A DNA stretch of 64,000 nt from Symbiobacterium thermophilum IAM 14863 (GTDB taxonomy: Bacteria > Bacillota > Sulfobacillia > Symbiobacteriales > Symbiobacteriaceae): contig NC_006177.1 in the NCBI RefSeq assembly GCF_000009905.1, positions 1,116,001 through 1,180,000 on the forward strand. The letters run 5' to 3'. Shown piece by piece: positions 1 to 8,362 of the stretch (position 1 is the stretch's first letter; the number at the start of each line of letters is the position of its first letter). The notes below the pieces were generated by a model. That model saw nothing but the letters and a program-made list of their open reading frames with translations, did not search any database and was not told the origin of the DNA. A program made the translations under genes and the position numbers.

Positions 1-51
1 GTGGGGGTGCTGGTGGTGCTGACGGGCTTCGGCGAAGGGAGGGGGAGGTGA
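1..51 (+). CDS. C-terminal tail of an upstream ABC permease-like gene (partial)
   Basis: The first 51 bases read as 16 codons and a TGA stop, in an open frame that enters from outside the window. The residues are hydrophobic (VGVLVVLTGF) and then basic (GEGRGR), like the last membrane segment and cytoplasmic tail of a permease. The stop lies one base before the GTG of the ModC-like ATPase, so the two are almost certainly co-transcribed. A ModB-type permease is an inference from the neighbour only. Confidence 0.5.
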   Translation: MGVLVVLTGFGEGRGR

Positions 52-52
52 G

Positions 53-1132
53 GTGCTGACCTGCCGGATCGAGAAGCGGCTGGGCGCGTTCCACCTGCAG
101 GTGGACCTGACCGCGGGCCCGCACATCACCGCCCTGTTCGGTCCCTCGGGTTCCGGCAAGAGCCTGACGCTGCAGGCGATCGCCGGGCTGGTGCGGCCGG
201 ACCGGGGGGTCATCCGGCTGAACGGCCGGACGCTGTTCGATGGAGAGGCGGGCACCAACCTGCCGCCCCAGGCCCGGCGGGTGGGGTATGTGCCGCAGCA
301 CTACGCCCTCTTCCCCCACATGACGGTCCTGCAGAACGTCGCCTACGGCCTGCACCGGCTGCCGCGGCGGGAGCGGCGGGAGCGGGCCGCCGCGGCGATC
401 GCCGCCGTCGGGTTGGCGGGCCTCGAGTCGCGCCGGCCCGGGGAGCTCTCCGGCGGGCAGCAGCAGCGGGTCGCCCTCGCCCGGGCCCTGGTCACCCGGC
501 CGGAGGTCCTGCTGCTGGACGAGCCCTTCGCGGCCCTGGACGACGCGACGCGGCGGGCGCTGCACGGGGAGCTGCTGGCCGTGCTGGCCGAGCAGCAGAT
601 CCCGACCCTCCTGGTGACGCACCAGCTGGAGGAGGCGTACGCGCTGAGCCGGACCATCGCGGTGTACGAAGCGGGCCGGGTGGTGCAGTTGGGGCCCCGC
701 ACGGCGGTCTTCCAGCGGCCCGCCACCTTGGAGGCCGCCGCCCAGATGGGATTTCACAACCGGCTCGAAGGGGTGGTGGCCGCGGTCGACGGCGAGGGCG
801 CCCGGGTCCGGGTCGGGCCGCACCAACTGCTGGCCCCGGCCGGGGACGCAAGGCCCGGGGAACGGGTGGTCTGCGCCATCCGGCCGGAGCACGTCATGCT
901 GGTCCGGAAGGACCGGCCGCTCCGGGCCCCCGGGGACACCGTGCTGGCCGGCGAGATCGTGGAGGAGATCGACTACGGCGGAGACGTGCTGCTGCTGTTC
1001 CGTTCGGACCCGCCCGGCGTGGAGCTGCAGGTGAGCCTGCCCGGGTACGTGTACGAGCGGCTCCACGTGGCGGAGGAGAAGCGGTGGGACGTGGTGCTGC
1101 GCCGGGCGTACCTGCGGACGTACCGCGTGTGA
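53..1132 (+). CDS. modC: ABC transporter ATPase, ModC-like (molybdate/sulfate type)
   Basis: This 359-residue protein would energise uptake of an oxyanion such as molybdate from the cytoplasmic face of the membrane. Walker A is GPSGSGKS (about residues 31-38), the signature is [15 protein letters not shown] (about 132-146) and Walker B is VLLLDEP, followed by the switch histidine in LLVTHQ. The last 130 or so residues form a TOBE-like domain (AIRPEHVML), as in ModC, PotA and CysA. GTG is the start, one base after the upstream permease stop, so translation is probably coupled. Substrate is uncertain: ModC fits the small TOBE-bearing layout, but sulfate, thiosulfate, iron or tungstate ATPases look alike. 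No solute-binding protein is visible because the operon start lies outside the window. Confidence 0.8.
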   Translation: MLTCRIEKRLGAFHLQVDLTAGPHITALFGPSGSGKSLTLQAIAGLVRPDRGVIRLNGRTLFDGEAGTNLPPQARRVGYVPQHYALFPHMTVLQNVAYGLHRLPRRERRERAAAAIAAVGLAGLESRRPGELSGGQQQRVALARALVTRPEVLLLDEPFAALDDATRRALHGELLAVLAEQQIPTLLVTHQLEEAYALSRTIAVYEAGRVVQLGPRTAVFQRPATLEAAAQMGFHNRLEGVVAAVDGEGARVRVGPHQLLAPAGDARPGERVVCAIRPEHVMLVRKDRPLRAPGDTVLAGEIVEEIDYGGDVLLLFRSDPPGVELQVSLPGYVYERLHVAEEKRWDVVLRRAYLRTYRV

Positions 1133-1158
1133 GCGGAGGGGGCTCGAGCCCCCTCCGC
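1133..1158. terminator. Perfect GC palindrome between convergent genes
   Basis: A 26-base perfect palindrome (GCGGAGGG, GGCTCGAGCC, CCCTCCGC) begins at the modC stop and lies before the end of the convergent small gene. There is no U-tract. It is probably a bidirectional transcription end or mRNA-stabilising hairpin. Confidence 0.55.
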
Positions 1159-1168
1159 CCGGCCTGAC

Positions 1169-1348
1169 CTATCGGGACGTCTCCCCCGGGTGGTTGGCGT
1201 GGAAATGCTGGGTGACCGGGATCGTCCGGCGGACCTTGGTCATCCGCAGGTTCCCTTCCACCTTCTCCACGTCCACCGGGTTGTACCGCTGCCGGATCTC
1301 CCACTCGTCGATCTTCTGACGGACCTCGGGTGGCAGAATCTCGGACAT
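1169..1348 (-). CDS. Small hypothetical protein (59 aa)
   Basis: The gene encodes a soluble, charged 59-residue protein starting MSEILPPEVRQKI and ending NHPGETSR. The start at 1348 is chosen because GGGAGGTG lies eight bases upstream of its ATG; a longer reading to 1384 has no such site. No cysteine pair, membrane segment or known motif is visible. The composition (EILPPEVRQKIDEWEIRQRY) looks like a real small helical protein. It converges on modC and is monocistronic. No function can be given. Confidence 0.6.
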   Translation of the reverse strand: MSEILPPEVRQKIDEWEIRQRYNPVDVEKVEGNLRMTKVRRTIPVTQHFHANHPGETSR

Positions 1349-1526
1349 GGCTGGCACCTCCCAATAAGCGTGAGGCCACTCCATAGCTTGCCCCAGGGAC
1401 GCCCCCGGCCGCGAGCCGTATCGCGCAGACGGCGACCGGGGCGGACCGCTGCCCGCACAGGAACGGGCGGGCGGCTTGCCGAAGTCACTTCAATACTTAA
1501 TCTTTCGGGATAAGGAGCGAGCCGTC

Positions 1527-2714
1527 ATGGAGAGACCTGCACCCGTTCCCAGCGACCGCGCGGAGACCCTGGCCGCACACGCCGGCGACGACCCGTTCCG
1601 CTTCCTGGGCGCCGCCGCGCCGCCCATCTTCGAGACGTCGACGTTCGTGTTCCGCACCGTGGCCGACGCGCTCGCCGCCTTTGCAGACGAGCAGGAGCAT
1701 TACGTCTACACGCGGCGGCGGAACCCCACCGTCCGGGTGGTGGAGGAGAAACTGGCGGCCCTGGAGGGCGCGGCGGAATGCCGGCTGTTTGCCTCGGGGA
1801 TGGCGGCGATCTCGGCCGCGATCCTCTCCTGCGTGGGGGCCGGCGACCACGTGGTCTGTGTTGACACCGCGTACGGGCCGGCGCGCGCCTTCATCACCGG
1901 TTACCTGAGCCGCTTCGGCATATCGGCCACGCTGGTGGACGGGTGCGACCCTGCCGAGTGGGAGGCGGCGGTGCGACCCAACACGCGCCTCTTCTACCTG
2001 GAGTCGCCCTCCTCCGGGCTGATGAAGCTCCAGGACCTCGCGGCCGTGACCGCGCTGGCCCGCAGGCACGGCATCGCCACCATCTGCGATAACTCGTACG
2101 CCACCATGCTGCTTCAGCGGCCGCTGGAGCTGGGCGTCGACCTGGTGGTGTACTCGTGCAGCAAGTACTTCGGCGGCCACTCGGACGTGCTGGCCGGGGC
2201 CGTCCTGGGCCCCGCAGAGCGGATCCGGCGCATCGGCGACGCCGAACAGCCGCTGCTGGGCGGCGTGGTCGGCCCCTTCGAGGCGTGGCTGATCGGCCGC
2301 GGGCTGCGCACCCTGCCCCTCCGGCTGCGGCAGCACCAGCAGAGCGCAGGCCGGGTTGCCGAGTTCCTGGCCGGCCACCCGCGGGTCGCCCGGGTCCACT
2401 ACCCCGGCCATCCGTCGCACCCGCAGCACGGACTGGCCCTCCGGCAGATGCGGGGGGCGTCGGGCCTGCTCTCCTTCGAGCTGGACACCGGGGACCTGAA
2501 GCAGGTCAGCCGGTTCGTCGACGCCCTGCGGCTCTTCCGGCTGGGGGTCTCCTGGGGGGGCTACGAGTCCCTGGTGTGGCTGCCGGTCATCGGCGCGATG
2601 CACCGCGCGCCCGAGGAGCAGTGGCCGAACCCGGGGCTGGTCCGCATCCACGTCGGGCTGGAGGATGTGGACGATCTCCTCGAAGACCTCGACCGGGCCT
2701 TGCGGGCGCTGTAG
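1527..2714 (+). CDS. Cys/Met-metabolism PLP enzyme (cystathionine gamma-synthase/lyase family)
   Basis: This 395-residue enzyme belongs to the transsulfuration family of fold-type I PLP enzymes, which make or break C-S bonds in cystathionine, homocysteine or methionine. Family hallmarks are YTRRRNPT (phosphate and substrate binding, about residue 60), DNSYAT, and VVYSCSKYFGGHSDVLAG, where Lys213 (codon at 2163-2165) should carry the cofactor. Length matches the family norm of 380-400. The ATG at 1527 follows AAGGAG by about ten bases, whereas the frame extends further upstream without a site. Specific activity (gamma-synthase, beta-lyase or gamma-lyase) cannot be told from sequence alone. It stands alone, with no met or cys genes next to it and no recognisable SAM riboswitch upstream. 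Confidence 0.85.
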   Translation: MERPAPVPSDRAETLAAHAGDDPFRFLGAAAPPIFETSTFVFRTVADALAAFADEQEHYVYTRRRNPTVRVVEEKLAALEGAAECRLFASGMAAISAAILSCVGAGDHVVCVDTAYGPARAFITGYLSRFGISATLVDGCDPAEWEAAVRPNTRLFYLESPSSGLMKLQDLAAVTALARRHGIATICDNSYATMLLQRPLELGVDLVVYSCSKYFGGHSDVLAGAVLGPAERIRRIGDAEQPLLGGVVGPFEAWLIGRGLRTLPLRLRQHQQSAGRVAEFLAGHPRVARVHYPGHPSHPQHGLALRQMRGASGLLSFELDTGDLKQVSRFVDALRLFRLGVSWGGYESLVWLPVIGAMHRAPEEQWPNPGLVRIHVGLEDVDDLLEDLDRALRAL

Positions 2715-2786
2715 ACGTACGCTTCACAACCGGGCCCCCTCGCCTCCGCCGGCGCATACTAGCGCGGAAGGAAGGGAGGGGGCCCC

Positions 2787-3776
2787 TTGTTGTCCAGTGC
2801 TTCGGGGGACAGGCGTCAGCGGCTCATCCACCGGGCGGGGTTGCTGACCATCGCCGTCAACCTCTGTCTCACCGTGGCCCGCGCGGCCGCCGGTTTTCTG
2901 GCCGGCTCCACGGCGGTCCTGGCCGACGCGGCCAACTCCGGTACCGACATCCTGGCCACGCTGGTGGTGATGGGCGGAAGCCGCATCGCCGCGCGGCCGC
3001 CTGACTGGAACCACCCATACGGCCACGACAAGGCCGAGCCGGTGGCGGCGAAGCTGGTGGGTATCCTTGTGACCTTCGCAGGGCTGGCCACCGCTGCGGG
3101 CGCCGTCCAGGCCCTGCGCGCCGGCGGCGAACCGGTCGGCCTGGCGGCGGCGGTGGTGACGGCCGTCTCCATCGCGGCCAAGGAGGCGCTGGCCCGGTAC
3201 CTGGCCCGTCTTGGCCGGCGGCTGCGCAGCCAGGCCGTGCTCGCCGACGCGGCCAACCAGCGCACCGACGTCCTGGCGTCGGCCACGGCGCTGGCCGGCG
3301 CCCTGGGCGGCCGGTTCGGGCTCCCCATCCTGGACCCCCTCATGGGCCTGCTGGTGTCGGCCCTGATCCTGCGCATGGGGCTTGGCCTGTACTGGCAGGC
3401 GGTGCGGGACCTGATGGACCGGGCGCCGGAGCCGGAGACGGTGGACGCCATGCGGCGGGCGGCCCTTTCCGTGCCGGGGGTGCGGGAGGTGGGCGACCTG
3501 CGGGCCCGGGTGTTCGGCCCGGGGATCTACGCCGAGTGCAAGGTGAGCGTGGACGCCGGCCTGACCGTGGCCGAAGGCCACCGGATCGGCAAGCGGGTGA
3601 AGGAGGCCGTGATGCGCGCCGTCCCCGGGTGCCGGGACGTGCTGGTGCACGTGAACCCCTACCCGGGCCTGGAGGAGGAGGGGGACGTGCTCCCTCTGTA
3701 TCCCGTGGCGGACGAACTTCCGGCAGTCGAGGGCGCGGAAGACGCCTGGGCGGGCCGGGAGGGAGAGGGGCCGTGA
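2787..3776 (+). CDS. Cation diffusion facilitator family efflux protein
   Basis: The 329-residue membrane protein should export a divalent metal (Zn, Mn, Fe, Co or Cd) in exchange for protons. It has the CDF layout: a first helix after a short basic N-terminus, metal-site aspartates in repeated DAAN elements (DAANSGTDI near residue 50 and DAANQRTDV near residue 155), the HPYGHDKAEPVAA motif near residue 73, and a soluble C-terminal ferredoxin-like domain with VPGVREV and VHVNPYP. The start is TTG behind a long purine tract (GGAAGGAAGGGAGGGGG). The last 30 residues are acidic and poorly conserved. The metal is not predictable here. Confidence 0.88.
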   Translation: MLSSASGDRRQRLIHRAGLLTIAVNLCLTVARAAAGFLAGSTAVLADAANSGTDILATLVVMGGSRIAARPPDWNHPYGHDKAEPVAAKLVGILVTFAGLATAAGAVQALRAGGEPVGLAAAVVTAVSIAAKEALARYLARLGRRLRSQAVLADAANQRTDVLASATALAGALGGRFGLPILDPLMGLLVSALILRMGLGLYWQAVRDLMDRAPEPETVDAMRRAALSVPGVREVGDLRARVFGPGIYAECKVSVDAGLTVAEGHRIGKRVKEAVMRAVPGCRDVLVHVNPYPGLEEEGDVLPLYPVADELPAVEGAEDAWAGREGEGP

Positions 3777-3794
3777 CGGCCCGTTGGCGCGGAA

Positions 3795-3834
3795 CGGGGC
3801 TGCCGCGGCACCTTGCGCTGCCGGGGCAGCCCCG
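3795..3834. terminator. GC hairpin between convergent genes
   Basis: CGGGGCTGCC at 3795-3804 pairs with GGCAGCCCCG at 3825-3834 around a 20-base loop. It lies between the CDF gene and the end of the convergent nucleotidase gene and has no U-tract. Confidence 0.45.
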
Positions 3835-3879
3835 CTGACCTGGTCGTCCTGACCGGGGAAAACCCGGCCATCGACCCGG

Positions 3880-5934
3880 CTAAGGCATGTTAATGACCTG
3901 GATCCGGTTCTGCAACTCGTAGGAGAGCGGCTCGTCGGCAGCCAGGGCCTTGACGTAGTCGACCAGGGCGTCCAGCAGGACGATGCCCAGATCAACCTGC
4001 TTGTCCGCGAGCTGCGCCAGGATGGTAAGGCCGTCGCCGCCCGACGCCATGAAGTTGTTCACGACCACCTTGTAGGTCGCGTCCGGGTCGATGGGCGTGC
4101 CGTCGGCCAGCTTGATCTCGACCACCCGCTCGCCGTCAGGCTTGCTGTAATCCCAGGTGAAGGTGATACCCGACACCTGCAGCGGCCGGTAGCCGCCTTC
4201 GTTCCTGAGCTGCCTGACGTAGCCGGTCAGCGCCTGCTCCAGCAGGGTCTTGACCTCGCTGCCCTTCATGTCGACCAGCACCAGGGTGTTGCCGAAGGGG
4301 CTCGTGGTGTACAGGTCGCCCCAGGTGACCATGCCTTCCTCGTTGGGGGTCAGGTGCGCCCGAATGCCGCCGCCGTTGTGGGCCGCGATCTGCGCGCCGG
4401 GCGCGCCAGCCAGCATGGCGTCCGTGATGAAGTCGCCGAGCACGCTCTCGCCAGACGGCTCGGTGTTGCGGGAGAGTTCATGGGCGAGCTTGCCCACCGG
4501 TACCTGCTTGATGGGCTCGATTTCGGCGGCCCACTTAGCCACGAGATCTGCCGCCCACGGGGTCGGGGCAAGGGCCTGGTGCGGATTCCACACCTCGACG
4601 GCTGCCTTCGTGACCTGCTTGTCGGCACGGCTCACGTAGAGGTCGATGCGGGCGAGGCCGGTGCCGTGAGGGCCGGACTGCACGGCCGGCACCTGGTTGC
4701 CGCTGGCATCGAGGACGTAGCCGGCCGCCTGCTTGTGGGAGTGGCCACCGGTGACAGCGTCAACCCGCTCCGTCACCCGGGGCATCCAGTCCGCCACCTC
4801 GCCGACGATCTCCAGGGGCTCGTCTCCCGGATCCACCGGGCTGTGGGTGACGACGACAATCAGATCCGCCCCGGCCTCGCGCAGCTTACGGGCCTCCTCG
4901 TTGATCACCGGCGCCGGATCGACGAAATCCAGCCCCTCCACGTTGGCCGCGAGCACGATGCCCTTGGTCTCCGGCGTGGTGATGCCGATGAAGCCGATGG
5001 TGTACTCGCCCACCTTCAGCGTCGTGGAAGGAACCGCCCATTCAGGCCGATCCTGCGTGCCCTCATAGAAGATGTTGGCCGCGATCACCGGATGCTCGGC
5101 GGTCGCCAGCAGTCCCTGCAGGGTCGGCTGGCTCCAGTCGAACTCGTGGTTGCCCAGGGTGGCGACCTTCACGCCGACCTTGTTGCGCCAATCCTGCACG
5201 GAGGCGCCGTTCACCAGGTTGGAGATCGGGGTGCCCTGGAAGGTGTCACCGCCGTCGATCAGGACGGTGTTGGGGTTCTTCAGCAACTGGCCGGCGATGG
5301 CGGTGGTGAACCGGGCGGCGCCCAGTTCCGCGCCGTTCGGCTCCAGACGGCCGTGGAAGTCGCTGTAAACCAGCAGGCTGATCTTGTCGGTGCCCTCGGG
5401 CAGGGGCTCCGGCACGGCCAGGCTGATCAGCTTGGCGGCCTCGCCCAGGGTGACCGGCGCGTCCAGGTCCAGTTCACCGGTGTCGCGGCCCAGCAGGACG
5501 CCGCGCAGCAGCAGGAACGCCAGGGCCTCGCGGGTGGCCTGATCCGCCGCGGCCGCGTCCGCGTAGCCCTCCAGCACGCGCAGGTCAGCGCCGGCCAGCT
5601 GGTCGCCGGCGACGGCCTTGGCGAGCAGGCGGATCGCCTCGCCGCGGGTGAGCGGACCCTCAGCCTCGTCGGCCAGGGAGGCGCCCGCCCGGACCAGCAG
5701 GTCGCGGAAGGACGCACCGTCAAGCGCGGCGTTCAGGTCGAGCTCTGCCGCTTCCTCAATGATGCCGTGCCTGATCAGGTCGCAGGCATAGGGGGCTGCC
5801 CAGTGGTCGCCCAGGCCGCAGTCCGTGGGTGCGGCCGGCACGACCGGCGCGGCGTAGGCACCGGAGGGCAGCGCGAGAAGCGAGACCATGAGTGCTACGA
5901 TTCCCGATGTCAGGAGCCGCATCAACCGGTTCAT
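3880..5934 (-). CDS. Exported 5'-nucleotidase/metallophosphoesterase with SLH-like N-terminal region
   Basis: This 684-residue protein probably hydrolyses nucleotides outside the cell. Residues 1-30 are a signal peptide ending SGAYA. About residues 30-180 resemble S-layer homology repeats (FRDLLVRAGASL, LTRGEAIRLLAKAV, VTLGEAAKLISLAV), suggesting attachment to the cell wall. The catalytic metallophosphatase domain follows: SDFHGRL, GGDTFQGTP, GNHEFDW, VVTHSP and GGHSH supply the two-metal ligands. The C-terminal third is the 5'-nucleotidase substrate domain, with NGGGIRAHL and NNFMASGGDG. The ATG at 5934 has AGGAGGAGG nine bases upstream; a longer frame upstream lacks any site. It is monocistronic. 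Confidence 0.88.
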   Translation of the reverse strand: MNRLMRLLTSGIVALMVSLLALPSGAYAAPVVPAAPTDCGLGDHWAAPYACDLIRHGIIEEAAELDLNAALDGASFRDLLVRAGASLADEAEGPLTRGEAIRLLAKAVAGDQLAGADLRVLEGYADAAAADQATREALAFLLLRGVLLGRDTGELDLDAPVTLGEAAKLISLAVPEPLPEGTDKISLLVYSDFHGRLEPNGAELGAARFTTAIAGQLLKNPNTVLIDGGDTFQGTPISNLVNGASVQDWRNKVGVKVATLGNHEFDWSQPTLQGLLATAEHPVIAANIFYEGTQDRPEWAVPSTTLKVGEYTIGFIGITTPETKGIVLAANVEGLDFVDPAPVINEEARKLREAGADLIVVVTHSPVDPGDEPLEIVGEVADWMPRVTERVDAVTGGHSHKQAAGYVLDASGNQVPAVQSGPHGTGLARIDLYVSRADKQVTKAAVEVWNPHQALAPTPWAADLVAKWAAEIEPIKQVPVGKLAHELSRNTEPSGESVLGDFITDAMLAGAPGAQIAAHNGGGIRAHLTPNEEGMVTWGDLYTTSPFGNTLVLVDMKGSEVKTLLEQALTGYVRQLRNEGGYRPLQVSGITFTWDYSKPDGERVVEIKLADGTPIDPDATYKVVVNNFMASGGDGLTILAQLADKQVDLGIVLLDALVDYVKALAADEPLSYELQNRIQVINMP

Positions 5935-6145
5935 GGTTTGCCTCCTCCTGCAGCGCCAGAAGGCGCGTGTTTTTTGGCAATAGCAATGGTACCACAAAAA
6001 TGATTTGGACTCCTGCAAATTCCTGCGCGCCTTCCGTGAAGGGGACCTCTTGGCCACCCGCGGCATAACCGGTTCATCGGCGAGCATACATCTGGCGTGT
6101 GGACGGGCCGTGGCTTACCGTGGGCAGAGAAGGGGGCGGGTGCGG

Positions 6146-6721
6146 ATGATGGAGCGGATAACGGTCATCGGGGGCACCGTGGCGGGGGTGGAGATCGCGG
6201 CGCTGATGGCGCGGGCGGGATACGCCACCTGCCTGCACGAGCCCGATCAAGCCGCCCTGGCCGAGGCCGGACGCCGGCTGCAGGACCGGCTGCTCGGCCG
6301 GCAGGGGGAAGGGGGCGGGGCTGCCTCCGTGGCCCAACTGGCGGCGGTGCGGGTGCGGCTGGAGGCGGTGCCGGAGGTGGCGGTGGCCGACGCAGACCTG
6401 GTCATCGAGGCGTCGTCGGTGGACCTGCCGGGCAAGCGGGAGCTGTTCGCGCGGCTGGACAGCTTCGCGCCGGCCCACGCCATCCTGGCCACCTGCTCGC
6501 CGACGATCTCCTCGGCCTACCTGGCGGCCGCCACCAGTCGGCCCGACCGGGTCGTCAGCCTGGGCTTCTTCAGCCCGCCCCTGGCGCCGCCGGCGGTCGC
6601 GGTGATCCAGGAGCCGCACCTGGCGCCGGAGGTGGTGGCCGCGGTGGCCGAGGTGGTCTGGCGGACGGGCCGTGAGCCGCTCCTGCTCCGGCGGGGCCGG
6701 GAACCCGAGGGGATGGCCTGA
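6146..6721 (+). CDS. 3-hydroxyacyl-CoA dehydrogenase-like NAD-binding domain protein
   Basis: The 191-residue protein is essentially one Rossmann domain. It opens with a beta-alpha-beta element (ITVIGGTVAGVEIA), then a basic-acidic turn (LHEPDQ), ADLVIEAS near residue 90 and ILATCSPTISSAYLAA, which match the NAD domain of 3-hydroxyacyl-CoA dehydrogenases. The C-terminal dimerisation domain of about 100 residues that normally completes the active site is absent, so activity is doubtful. The ATG at 6146 sits ten bases after AAGGGGG. It is followed by a strong hairpin. It may be a stand-alone NAD-sensing or vestigial protein. Confidence 0.6.
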   Translation: MMERITVIGGTVAGVEIAALMARAGYATCLHEPDQAALAEAGRRLQDRLLGRQGEGGGAASVAQLAAVRVRLEAVPEVAVADADLVIEASSVDLPGKRELFARLDSFAPAHAILATCSPTISSAYLAAATSRPDRVVSLGFFSPPLAPPAVAVIQEPHLAPEVVAAVAEVVWRTGREPLLLRRGREPEGMA

Positions 6722-6734
6722 GCCCCGCGGACGC

Positions 6735-6767
6735 GCGGCGGCGCCCCGACTCCGGGGGCGCCGCCGC
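6735..6767. terminator. Strong GC hairpin between convergent genes
   Basis: GCGGCGGCGCCCC at 6735-6747 pairs fully with GGGGCGCCGCCGC at 6755-6767. ACCTTTAC follows on the plus strand. It separates the NAD-domain gene from the yebC-type gene. Confidence 0.6.
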
Positions 6768-6771
6768 ACCT

Positions 6772-7500
6772 TTACGCTTCGCTGATATCGGCGTTCGTAT
6801 ACACGTTCTGCACGTCGTCGTGCTCCTCCAGCAGGTCCAGGAGGCGCATCAGCTGTTCGGCTTCCTCGCCCGACACGGCCACGGTCGTGGTGGGCACCAT
6901 GGCCACCTCGCCCTTCTCCACCGGGACGCCCGCCGCCTCCAGTTGCTTCATCACCTGGTTGAGCGCATCCGGGGCGGTGTAGATCGCGTAGGAGTCCTCC
7001 TCCGTGACCAGGTCCTCCGCGCCGGCGTCCAGGGCGATCATCATGAGGTCGTCCTCGCCGATGGGGGTCTCGCCCCGGTCGATCTCGATCACGCCGCGCT
7101 TCTTGAACATCCAGCTGACGCAGCCGGTCTCACCCAACGAGCCGCCGTGCTTGGAGAAGATGTGGCGCACGTCTGCCGCGGTGCGGTTGCGGTTGTCGGT
7201 GACGATGTTCATCATGATGGCGACGCCGCCGGGGCCATAGCCCTCGTACACGATCTCGTCGAAGCGCTCGGCGCTGTCCAGCCCGGCCCCGCGGGCGATG
7301 GCCCGCTGGATGTTCTCGTTGGGCATGTTGGCCTTGCGGGCCGCGGCGACCGCCACCTTCAGCAGAAAGTTGGTCTCCGGATCGGGCCCTCCCTCTCGGG
7401 CGGCCTTCATGATGTCCTTCGTGATGCGGGAGAAGGTCGCCCCTCGCTGCTGGTCCAGTTTGGCTTTCGATCGCTTGATGTTCTCCCACTTTCGGCCCAA
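6772..7500 (-). CDS. yebC: YebC/PmpR-family DNA-binding or translation-assisting protein
   Basis: This 242-residue protein has the family's full length and its diagnostic segments: WENIKRSKAKLDQQRGATFSRI at the start, NPxNFL-like spacing replaced by ETNFLLKVAVAAARKANMP, then YEGYGPGGVAIMM and an acidic third domain. YebC/TACO1 proteins were first described as transcription regulators; recent work links some to easing ribosome stalling. The start is TTG at 7500, with GGAGGGGG nine bases upstream. It is monocistronic and divergent from the IF-1 paralogue. Confidence 0.93.
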   Translation of the reverse strand: MGRKWENIKRSKAKLDQQRGATFSRITKDIMKAAREGGPDPETNFLLKVAVAAARKANMPNENIQRAIARGAGLDSAERFDEIVYEGYGPGGVAIMMNIVTDNRNRTAADVRHIFSKHGGSLGETGCVSWMFKKRGVIEIDRGETPIGEDDLMMIALDAGAEDLVTEEDSYAIYTAPDALNQVMKQLEAAGVPVEKGEVAMVPTTTVAVSGEEAEQLMRLLDLLEEHDDVQNVYTNADISEA

Positions 7501-7623
7501 GGGTGAAACCCCCTCCGACTAGATTGGCGCTGAACATTGTAGCACGCAGCGAAATCGGGCGACAAGGCGGATCCCGCGGTGTGGTCCACGAAACGTCTTT
7601 ACTGGAATCTCCTGTAACTCCGG

Positions 7624-7652
7624 ATGACGAACCGGAGGAAACTGGCTATAAT
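7624..7652 (+). promoter_or_regulatory. Probable sigma-A promoter for the IF-1 paralogue
   Basis: ATGACG at 7624-7629 and a perfect TATAAT at 7647-7652 are 17 bases apart. AAAGGAGGTG and the GTG start at 7678 follow directly, giving a very short leader. Confidence 0.65.
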
Positions 7653-7677
7653 ACATAAAGAAAGGAGGTGATGGGAC

Positions 7678-7905
7678 GTGGCCCGGTCGGACATGATCGA
7701 GGTGGATGGCGTGATCGTCGAGCCCCGGTCCAACGGCTTCTTCACCGTCCGGCTCGACCTGGAGAACCAGCCGGAGGTGATCGCTCACCTGGGAGGCAAG
7801 CTGCGCCGGCACTACATCCGCGTCGTGCCCGGCGACCGGGTGACGGTGGAGCTCAGCCCCTACGATCTCACGCGCGGCCGCATCGTCTACCGCTATCGGC
7901 ACTGA
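7678..7905 (+). CDS. infA: Translation initiation factor IF-1 paralogue
   Basis: The 75-residue protein is an S1-like OB fold that would bind the 30S A site. It keeps the family core: [49 protein letters not shown]. It differs from standard bacterial IF-1 by a short insertion in the second strand ([14 protein letters not shown] in place of VxLENGHxVLAHI). It stands alone between its own promoter and terminator, whereas infA usually sits with rpmJ and rpsM. GTG start, directly behind AAAGGAGG. It is either the only IF-1 displaced from its usual place or, more likely, a second specialised copy. Confidence 0.88.
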   Translation: MARSDMIEVDGVIVEPRSNGFFTVRLDLENQPEVIAHLGGKLRRHYIRVVPGDRVTVELSPYDLTRGRIVYRYRH

Positions 7906-7979
7906 ACCAGCGCAGAACCGACGGCACGAATCCGCATGGGTTGCGGTGAGCTTCGAACCGCCGGTTTTGCCCTGGTGGG

Positions 7980-8011
7980 CGAAGGGGGAGCCCAGGCAGG
8001 CTCCCCCTTCG
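7980..8011. terminator. Terminator hairpin after the IF-1 paralogue
   Basis: CGAAGGGGGAGCC pairs with GGCTCCCCCTTCG around a six-base loop. It lies between the IF-1 gene and the convergent small gene. The U-tract is poor. Confidence 0.65.
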
Positions 8012-8055
8012 CGTGAATACCATGGAACGGGGGACCGCGGACGCGGCCTCCCGCC

Positions 8056-8250
8056 TCAGAAGTCTACGCTGTCGATCTGATCGATGCGGGTGGCCCTGGC
8101 CAGGCCGTTTCGGTCCACCGTGTACACGACGTCGTTGTCAAACGCCACGACCTTCTGGCGCCGGATGACGACGCCGTCCACGACCAGGCTCGTGTTAAAC
8201 CCGCCACCCCGCAGGTCCTCCAGCAGCTGGCGGATGGTTCCGTTCTGCAT
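8056..8250 (-). CDS. Small beta-rich hypothetical protein, paralogue of its divergent neighbour
   Basis: This 64-residue protein begins MQNGTIRQLLEDLRGGG and then alternates hydrophobic strands (TSLVVDGVVI, KVVAFDNDVVYTVD, IDQIDSVDF), the pattern of a small Sm-like or SH3-like barrel. The ATG at 8250 has AGGAGGAG seven bases upstream. Its C-terminal half aligns by eye with that of the divergently transcribed protein at 8363: LL.DLRG, VV..VD..G.A, then a final V..V.F. No function is known to me. Cytoplasmic, no cysteines. Confidence 0.65.
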   Translation of the reverse strand: MQNGTIRQLLEDLRGGGFNTSLVVDGVVIRRQKVVAFDNDVVYTVDRNGLARATRIDQIDSVDF

Positions 8251-8362
8251 GTGGGGACTCCTCCTCAGGGACGGATTGAGAGAGCCGGGGCACAGCCTCC
8301 CAGGTTTACATTATGCGTTCCCGCCCGCGGATGTCCGAATGGGGAAAGGAGGGGAGGCGGGG

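Noticed and set aside
1385-1526. SAM riboswitch before the transsulfuration-type gene
   Set aside because: The gap is short and shows none of the S-box core elements that I could identify; no terminator hairpin lies before the start.
4354-6003. Very long open frame antisense to the nucleotidase gene (and many similar frames)
   Set aside because: It is rich in Gly, Arg, Ala and His with no family signal or ribosome site. Such frames are expected opposite GC-rich genes.
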